Positions 58,049 through 64,000 of a stretch of DNA of 64,000 bases are shown here, piece after piece. The notes below the pieces were generated by a model, which had not been told where the DNA came from, did no database searches, and was given only the letters and a program-made list of their open reading frames with translations. This DNA comes from Hypholoma sublateritium FD-334 SS-4. Taxonomy: Eukaryota > Basidiomycota > Agaricomycetes > Agaricales > Strophariaceae. A program made the translations under genes and the position numbers. The stretch lies in the NCBI GenBank assembly GCA_000827495.1, contig KN817649.1, positions 1 through 64,000 on the forward strand, read 5' to 3'. How positions within the stretch are numbered: position 1 is the first letter of the stretch; each line of letters opens with the position of its first letter.

Positions 58049-59308
58049 ATGGGTCAGCTTGCTTCGACGCATTCCCTGTTGGTGGATGATGACGATCCCA
58101 GCATACAGTATACTGGGGGCCCTTGGTTCCAAGTAACCAATGCAGCTGATAGCCCAGGTAGTTTGGGAGGCCCTCTATTCAGCACGCTGCATGGAACTAA
58201 CAGCAGCGGAGGCATCTCATTTATATTCAATGGTATGTGTGCTTGACTTTCACCATATATTGTAATATTTGGAAACGAAATAAATAACTCGCACAGGAAC
58301 TCAAGTACTCGCCGCAGGCGCCTTCCGCAATACAACAGAAGGCGCAATATTTCCAACCTGGATATGCCTTGTGGATGGAGTCATGCAAGCCTCGAATCCT
58401 TTTCAACGACCAGATAACCACTGGTACCTGTGCGCAAACACCACCCTTCTAGACGGACAGCACAATATCACTCTGCAAATACAGGTCCCCGAAGGGCAGC
58501 AGTTTTGGTTTGATTATATGCAGTATGCACCTTCGGAGAACGTGCCGCTTGACAATGCCAATATATTCATCGATACGACCGACCTGGATATTACTTACGG
58601 AGCGGGTTGGATAAATTCATCAGGATTCGGTATGGAAGCTTTGACATCGGGAACTAGCCTAAAGCTAAATTTTCATGGTACGTTGTCCACTTGGATTATA
58701 GTGTTTATTCCTTGAGCGATTATGATCCACCAGGTACCTCAGTAATATGGGTCGGGGCTATTCCGGTCAACTCCACGTCGGAAATAGGCACCTTGACGTA
58801 TTCCATAGACGGAGGACCGGGTGGCACTGCAGACGTCCCGGGCTCGCCGTCCAACGAGACTCTCGACCTTCTCAATCAGTATCTGTTTCAGACCGCACCA
58901 GTCTCCGTTCGTGAACACGTCTTAGACGTGGTGTACAACGGAAACGCACCGCAGAGCGCTCCGCTTGTCCTTCAATATTTTGTAGTCTTGAACCGGACAT
59001 TGAACACACTGGAAGCCCCGACGACGATTCAGACGACGACGACATCTAGAGTGGCTTCTACCATGACAACGACAGCAGAGGCTAGTTCATCCGATGGGAG
59101 TTCCTCGGATACCCCCAAGGCTCAGGGAGCTTCGCCGCATTCGCGTGATATTGGTGCAGTAGCTGGGATGGCTGTTGGTGGATGCCTGGTGCTTGTCGCA
59201 CTGATTATCTTTATCTTTATTCTCCATCGCCGGCGAGGACGCTTCCGTCACAGGGACTGGTATAATTGGACTTATAGGTACCCCTTGGATCAGGATGGTA
59301 GGGATTGA
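58049..59308 (+). CDS. single-pass membrane protein with extracellular beta domains
   Basis: Three exons (58049-58232, 58297-58677, 58734-59308) give 379 residues without frame break. The N-terminal domain contains DDDDPSIQYTGGPWFQV and SISF-type strands; a second domain carries DNANIFIDTTDLDITYGAGW, LTYSIDGGPGG and VREHVLDVVYNGN. These YTGxW / ITYGxGW repeats occur in many Agaricomycete secreted or membrane proteins and suggest a carbohydrate-binding-like beta sandwich. Then come a Ser/Thr stalk (IQTTTTSRVASTMTTTAEAS), a membrane helix AVAGMAVGGCLVLVALIIFI and the basic stop-transfer HRRRGRFRHR. No signal peptide is visible, so it would depend on the internal helix or a missing first exon. 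It resembles wall-stress sensor architecture, but the role is unknown. Confidence 0.7.
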
Positions 59309-59783
59309 ATTGTATTCGTCCTACTTGTATAATCCTACAGCAAGTTGACAGCATGGTTATAATTTAGATTGTGTCTTTGTGGCAATTCTATGGCACTTCA
59401 TACATACGTTTGAGAAACATTGGCTCAGTTTCTTTCAATATCTTCTATCTACTACAATCTTGCGGTTAGCACGCTGTGCTTGGATACGCAATAATGTTAC
59501 ATGGGGGCCAGGCTGAGAGTTCAGCTCGCGAGTCGTAGATAAGTGACCGTTCTCTCGATGAGGGAAGAATATCGAACCTTATACAGGTTGGCATCTGCCC
59601 AACTTCCGCCCTACGCGCGTCGCGAATCGCGCATCGCGCGACGCGTGCGCTGCACCATGACGTCATGTGACTCCTAGTACACAGTAGCGATCAAAGACTA
59701 CGGGAATCTCCGAGATGGATAAGTAGCTCGCTGAGCACAGATCTGGCAATCTTTCCACCACCACTTTTTTTATCTCCTTCATC
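59309..59783. other. intergenic, cyclophilin promoter region
   Basis: Contains CGCGTCGCGAATCGCGCATCGCGCG-type palindromic DNA near 59618-59645. No gene. Confidence 0.4.
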
Positions 59784-60481
59784 ATGTCCAACGTCTACGT
59801 AAGTCCTCCACTCATCTCACATCCCTGGCGCACATATATAATCGGCACCGTGGCCTCTCTCTACCGCGATCTAACCTTTGTGCCCCTTAGTTCGATATCA
59901 CCATCGGCGGCGCGCCCAGCGGACGCATCGTGTTCAAGCTGTACGACGATGTCGTGCCCAAGACTGCGCGCAACTTCCGCGAGCTGTGCACTGGCCAGAA
60001 CGGGTACGGATACGCCGGCTCGGGGTTCCACCGCGTCATCCCCCAGTTCATGCTCCAGGGCGGTGACTTCACCCGCCACAACGGCACTGGTGGAAAGTCG
60101 ATCTACGGCGAGAAGTTCGCTGGTGCGCATATATTTTCTTATCTTAGATTTCTCGGGGCGCTCACGCGACATCGGCTGGACAGATGAGAACTTCACTCTC
60201 AAGCACAGCAAGCCTGGTCTCCTGTCGATGGCCAACGCCGGCAAGAACACCAACGGGTCCCAGTTCTTCGTCACCACCGTTGTGACTTCTTGGTTGGACG
60301 GTGCCCACGTCGTTTTCGGTGCGCTCGCCTTTTCGCACTTCGTGTTTGAGATATGATCTGACATTTCGTTCCAGGCGAGGTCATCGAGGGATTGGACCTC
60401 GTGAAGAAGATCGAGTCTCTCGGATCCGCGTCTGGAAAGGTTTCCAAGGAGGTCAAGATCGCTGCCAGCGGTACCCTCTAG
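59784..60481 (+). CDS. cyclophilin A (peptidyl-prolyl cis-trans isomerase)
   Basis: Four exons (59784-59798, 59891-60122, 60184-60318, 60375-60481) give 162 residues, exactly the usual cyclophilin A length. Motifs: [80 protein letters not shown], and ends KIAASGTL. The catalytic Arg of FHRVIP and the Trp of SWLDG are present. It catalyses proline isomerisation in folding and is the cytosolic cyclosporin A target. A near-identical gene lies head-to-head in reverse at 60809-61584, ends facing, 327 bp apart. Confidence 0.95.
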
Positions 60482-61401
60482 ATCATCACACACAAGCCTA
60501 AATCGCAAACTCAATTGTAGCATTATATCTTCTCAGTAGTGGTGAACAATTACATTCTTTGTGGAATTGTCATCGGCGTCGACTCTGAGTGTGTTGTGCA
60601 GGCAAAGGCGCTTCGTCCGAGCTTAGATCACGAAATCGCCAGTGAACGGTGCATGATCATGAAAGTTGAAATGCGAGAACCAATTTCATTTTTATTTTAC
60701 AACCAACTTCTTCTATTGTCCTCGTGTACACTTGGTTTAATGTTATACATAGCCTAGCCGTTGAAAGTTGCCACTGGCGTTCATACATACATCACGCTGA
60801 TCGGCTCTTTAGAGTGTGCCGCTAGCAGAGATCTTGACCTCTTTGGAAACCTTGCCGGTAGTCGATCCAAGAGCCTCGATCTTCTTCACAAGATCCAAAC
60901 CTTCAACGACCTCGCCTGCGATAATAGGTCAGACCTTGTCTCACAAACGAAACGCGGATAGGCGAGAGCATACCGAAAACGACGTGGGCACCGTCCAACC
61001 ACGAGGTCACAACAGTGGTAATAAAGAACTGGGACCCATTGGTGTTCTTTCCGGCGTTGGCCATCGACAGGAGACCAGGCTTGCTGTGCTTGAGAGTGAA
61101 GTTCTCATCTGTCCAGTCGATGTCGCGTTATCACCTTTGAAAATACAAGATCGAGAAAAGTGTCCGCACCAGCGAACTTCTCGCCGTAAATCGACTTTCC
61201 ACCCGTGCCGTTGTGGCGGGTGAAGTCACCGCCCTGGAGCATGAACTGGGGGATGACGCGATGGAACCCCGAGCCGGCGTAGCCGTACCCGTTCTGGCCG
61301 GTAGCGAGCTCCCGGAAGTTGCGCGCGGTCTTAGGGACGACGTCATCGTACAACTTGAACACGATGCGTCCGCTGGGTGTACCGCCGATGGTGATATCGA
61401 A
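59891..61401. repeat. large inverted repeat formed by the two cyclophilin genes
   Basis: Exons 2-4 of the plus gene (59891-60481) and of the minus gene (60809-61401) are near-identical inverted arms around a 327 bp spacer. Exon sizes match exactly (232, 135 and 107 bp). The second introns are both 61 bp and share GCGACATCG.CTGGACAG. The first introns (92 and 168 bp) and the flanks differ. Confidence 0.85.
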
Positions 61402-61584
61402 CTGTGCGCAGCGTGATCAGCCATCCGATGCGTTATCGCGAGCTTAGATCCCGTAGGCGGCGATGCGTGCAGGGCGTGGGCTGCCTATTTTACGTATCGA
61501 CGGCCCGGGCAGATCGCATTGGCGCGACAAGCGCCCAGACGCGCGCGCGGCAACGAAATGGGCACTCACGTAGACGTTGGCCAT
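60809..61584 (-). CDS. cyclophilin A paralogue, inverted copy
   Basis: Four exons on the minus strand (61584-61570, 61401-61170, 61108-60974, 60915-60809) give 162 residues. It differs from the plus-strand gene at few positions: MANVY start, [48 protein letters not shown]. All active-site residues are kept. The first intron (168 bp) is longer than that of the other copy (92 bp). Both genes look functional; identity could be kept up by gene conversion. Confidence 0.95.
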
Positions 61585-61644
61585 GGTAGATGGTGATAGA
61601 TGGCGGTCGATGTAAGGGAAAGCTGCAGATGCTGCAGGAGCTCC

Positions 61645-61654
61645 TCCTGCTTAT
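61645..61654 (-). promoter_or_regulatory. TATA-like box of the minus-strand cyclophilin
   Basis: TATAAGCAGG read on the minus strand lies about 65 bp upstream of the start codon at 61584. Confidence 0.4.
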
Positions 61655-62438
61655 ATGATACTTCGTCGGCGATTCCCGATGGATCATGCAAAGCATCGCC
61701 TCATCCTGCCGGCTGTGTAGCTGCCCCATTCGTAGGATTCTATGGAGGGCTCCCGGGTTAGCTGGAGCCACTGTGACGTCCTTGAGAGGAAACGGCGAAT
61801 TATCCTGGGGGAAATCACTTCGATTTCGTATCTACTACCGGTAAGTGCGGTGGTGCGCAGAGCGGTCGCGGCTTTCTAATAATATATTTATTTTTGCGTC
61901 TAACGTTACTCCCTCGTATGTGGAAGGCGGGTGAAGTTGTTCCTCGGTGAGTCCTTGTGGCCGACGTTACAATATCAAATGTATCCGTGGCTCGACCATC
62001 CTTGGTCCACAACTTGGAGTGTGGACAAAGTCTGAACGGTCCAGAGGTCCAAGAAAAGATCGGAAACAAACGCTGATCGTCAATGGAAGACCAAAGCGTG
62101 TCTGTGGGAGTAACATTCGTCATTCTTCGCTATGTTTGACGCTATTCTACTCATGATCAGGAGAATCAAAGGAGAATGGTATCAGACTCGGAGAGTCAAT
62201 CGTCGGTGATAAGATTGGTGATAAGATGTGGCACGTCATGTGATGAGATCGAGCCGGTAGCATTACGGTCCGGTCGGCAGCTGCACTGCCACCGACGCCA
62301 ACTTGCCCTCCCTTCAACCTTCCTTTCAACTTCACTACTTACAAACTTGTTGCAACTCAAATGAGATCCACAGAAACAGGATTCCCCTTCGTCTAGGTTC
62401 CACGTACCACTATATATTGACCTCCGGCGAACGCCAGA
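61655..62438. other. intergenic, nothing recognised
   Basis: Divergent promoters of the cyclophilin and the permease-like gene; only short frames. Confidence 0.45.
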
Positions 62439-63000
62439 ATGCCGAAGTCGCAGATACCCACTGACGAGTCGCCTCTCTTGTCGAGTTCGAACGAAAGGCT
62501 CGAAGATAACGACAGCGGAGGTCCAGGAATTCACGATACTGCTCCCGGTGGATCGGCCTTAGATGGAGTGGCGTTTTACGGGAGTGAAGGTGAATAGTGC
62601 TAGTGGATATATCTTCCCAAATATCAACGGCATAACAGCAGCCAGTGCAACGCGGAACGGCGAGACGTACGATAACGTTCCCCAAGGAAAGCGACAATTG
62701 GGTGCGCCAGTCGTCCAGAGCTTCCCAAATATAAAGTGCTCATACATTTCTTCTCAAACTTTAGGTCTTTACAGCGCTGCATTCCTCATTTTCAATAGGG
62801 TTATTGGGACAGGGTACTGTTACTTTTGGGCTCCAGAAAATATACGGATATAGAATTAACAGCAGCTTTTCACAGAATTTATGCCACCCCAAGTAACATT
62901 TTAAAGTCATCTGGAAGCGTCGGTGTAGCCTTGGTTATGTGGCTCGTTGGCGCTCTTATCGCTGCCTGTGGAACGGCAGTGTACGTTGAACTTGGAACGG
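62439..63000 (+). pseudogene. truncated MUP1-like methionine/L-type amino-acid permease
   Basis: The start region resembles fungal high-affinity methionine permeases. Exon 1 (62439-62589) is an acidic, Ser-rich cytosolic tail, MPKSQIPTDESPLLSSSNER. Later exons carry GETYDNVPQGKRQLG, LYSAAFLIFNRVIGTG, and IYATPSNILKSSGSVGVALV with MWLVGALIAACGTAVYVELG. Splices use GTGAAT, GTGCGC and GTACTG donors. These are the N-terminus and first two of twelve membrane helices. The gene stops being recognisable at about 63000, just before an unresolved base at 63014, and unrelated Ala-rich sequence begins by 63206. About 400 residues are therefore missing: either a true 3' deletion or an assembly join. Confidence 0.72.
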
Positions 63001-63205
63001 TCAGTTGCACCANCATTTGTGTAGCTACCGGCATCACGTGCGTAGCCGGGAAACGCCGGTCGCAGCGTCCAGCTGAGCGGAAGTTGAAGTGGTGAAAATT
63101 TTCACCTGCTTCCCACCACTTCATCGCCCCGTCGCGTCGCGTGTGCTCAGCCATCTTTCCCTCTCCTTTTGAACTACTCTACATCTCTCATAATCTCTAC
63201 ACTAC

Positions 63206-64000
63206 ATGGCCGACCTTCATAATCTAACACTAACGCCCCCAGCAACGGGGGCGAGGAACACGACTGCCGCCGCCGCCGCGACGACCGCCGCCGCCACAGC
63301 CGCAGCAGCCACGCAAAACGCGCCTGCTCCCGCGCCCCCTACAGCCCCTGCACCAGCTGGAGCGCAGGCCCCAGGCGCAGCCGCCGCTGCTGCTGCCACC
63401 ACCGGCGCTGGGTCGGCACACGAAGCCCCAGCCGCGACAGGCGCCGCATCCGACGACGTTCCGGATGTCACCACCCTCGACGCGGCACATTATCAAGCTC
63501 GCGCGGAGGCCCTGGAGCGCATCGTGGCCGCCTTGCCGTCGCCCGCGGGCGCCGCCGGATGGAACACCTCGTCCGACACTCACTCGCCGGGTGGTTTCGG
63601 AGCTGTTCCGGCGAAAGACGCGCGTCGCGTCGTTCTCCCGCCAGCGATCCCCGGTTTCAAATCCAATGCGCTGGACAATAGTGAGTTCAATTTCATTCCT
63701 ACCTGCCTGTACCTCGCCGCACCTTCGGTATCCTATGCCCTCCTTGGCCTGGGCCTACCTTGCCCCCCATGCTGCGCCTCCCAGCCCGCTTGTCTTCCGC
63801 CTTGAACACCAAGCTGACTACCGTACCTTCGCCTAGTTATCCCACGCCGTGTTGAAGCCGCATTCGGCGCCTTCGAATACGTGCCCTATACCGCCTTATC
63901 TCGCGCCGCGCGGACCAAAGCATTGGCCGGCGACGAAGACATGATCATCTCCAACGGTTGTCTGGTGGCACGTGGCCTCGACAGATCCGGGGAAGCGAAC
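63206..64000 (+). CDS. Ala/Pro-rich protein of unknown family (5' part, runs off window)
   Basis: Exon 1 (63206-63680) encodes an Ala/Thr/Pro-rich N-terminus, then VTTLDAAHYQARAEALERIV and RRVVLPPAIPGFKSNALDN. Intron 63681-63836 (156 bp, GTGAGT...CCTAG) leads to a second exon with IPRRVEAAFGAFEYVPYTAL, SRAARTKALAGDEDMIISNG and ARGLDRSGEAN, open to the window end. The pattern (low-complexity start, PAIPGF, then an EYVPYTALSxAAR segment) resembles multi-copy Agaricomycete proteins that I associate with mobile elements, but I cannot name the family. Its abrupt start just after a truncated permease is consistent with an insertion or a join. Confidence 0.5.

Overview
This 64 kb window is nuclear DNA of a basidiomycete fungus, most likely an Agaricomycete. 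The genes are dense and carry many 45-75 bp GT-AG introns, often with GTGCGT or GTAAGT donors. Several families typical of mushrooms and polypores are present: DUF6534-type 7-TM proteins, DUF7137, DUF7330, a UstYa-like oxidase and intron-bearing tRNAs. There is no bacterial operon structure, CRISPR array or rRNA. All intron boundaries were derived by eye from splice signals, reading frame and family motifs; none has transcript support.

Layout. 1-3.5 kb: GC-rich DNA with single unresolved bases, holding a decayed fragment of DNA polymerase epsilon (POL2). 4.4-18.3 kb: a duplicated block in which a MYND-finger/pRiA4b-ORF3 gene, a 7-TM gene (minus strand) and a RidA gene recur. The first block (4.4-8.7 kb) keeps the 7-TM and RidA genes but its MYND copies are dead. 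The second (13.1-16.1 kb) keeps the 7-TM gene but its MYND and RidA copies are dead. An intact MYND gene follows at 17.1-18.3 kb. A TIR element sits between the 7-TM and RidA genes of the first block.

Between the blocks lies the most interesting locus. A UstYa-family (DUF3328) oxidase gene (9617-10704, minus) is divergent from a small secreted-precursor gene (11378-12053, plus). The precursor has a signal peptide and five near-identical 13-14 residue repeats ending in Gly-Arg-Arg, a kexin-type site. Each repeat occupies its own 41-42 bp phase-1 exon. This looks like a compact dikaritin/KEP-type cyclic-peptide (RiPP) locus.

18.7-33 kb: three tRNA-Gln(CUG) genes with different introns, a TA-flanked mariner-like MITE, a secreted FAD-linked oxidase, glucose-6-phosphate isomerase, a disordered nuclear-type protein and COP9 signalosome subunit 3. 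33.7-50 kb: an MscL-like channel, a DUF6534 7-TM protein, a DUF7137 protein, two GNAT acetyltransferases lying in an inverted duplication that also copied the end of a large disordered protein, and an F-box-like relic. 50-64 kb: an amidohydrolase, a two-domain cyclophilin, a DUF7330 protein, a single-pass membrane protein with a truncated relative, an inverted pair of cyclophilin A genes, a truncated methionine-permease-like gene and the start of an Ala-rich gene. Overall the window mixes conserved housekeeping genes with duplicated, decaying accessory genes.
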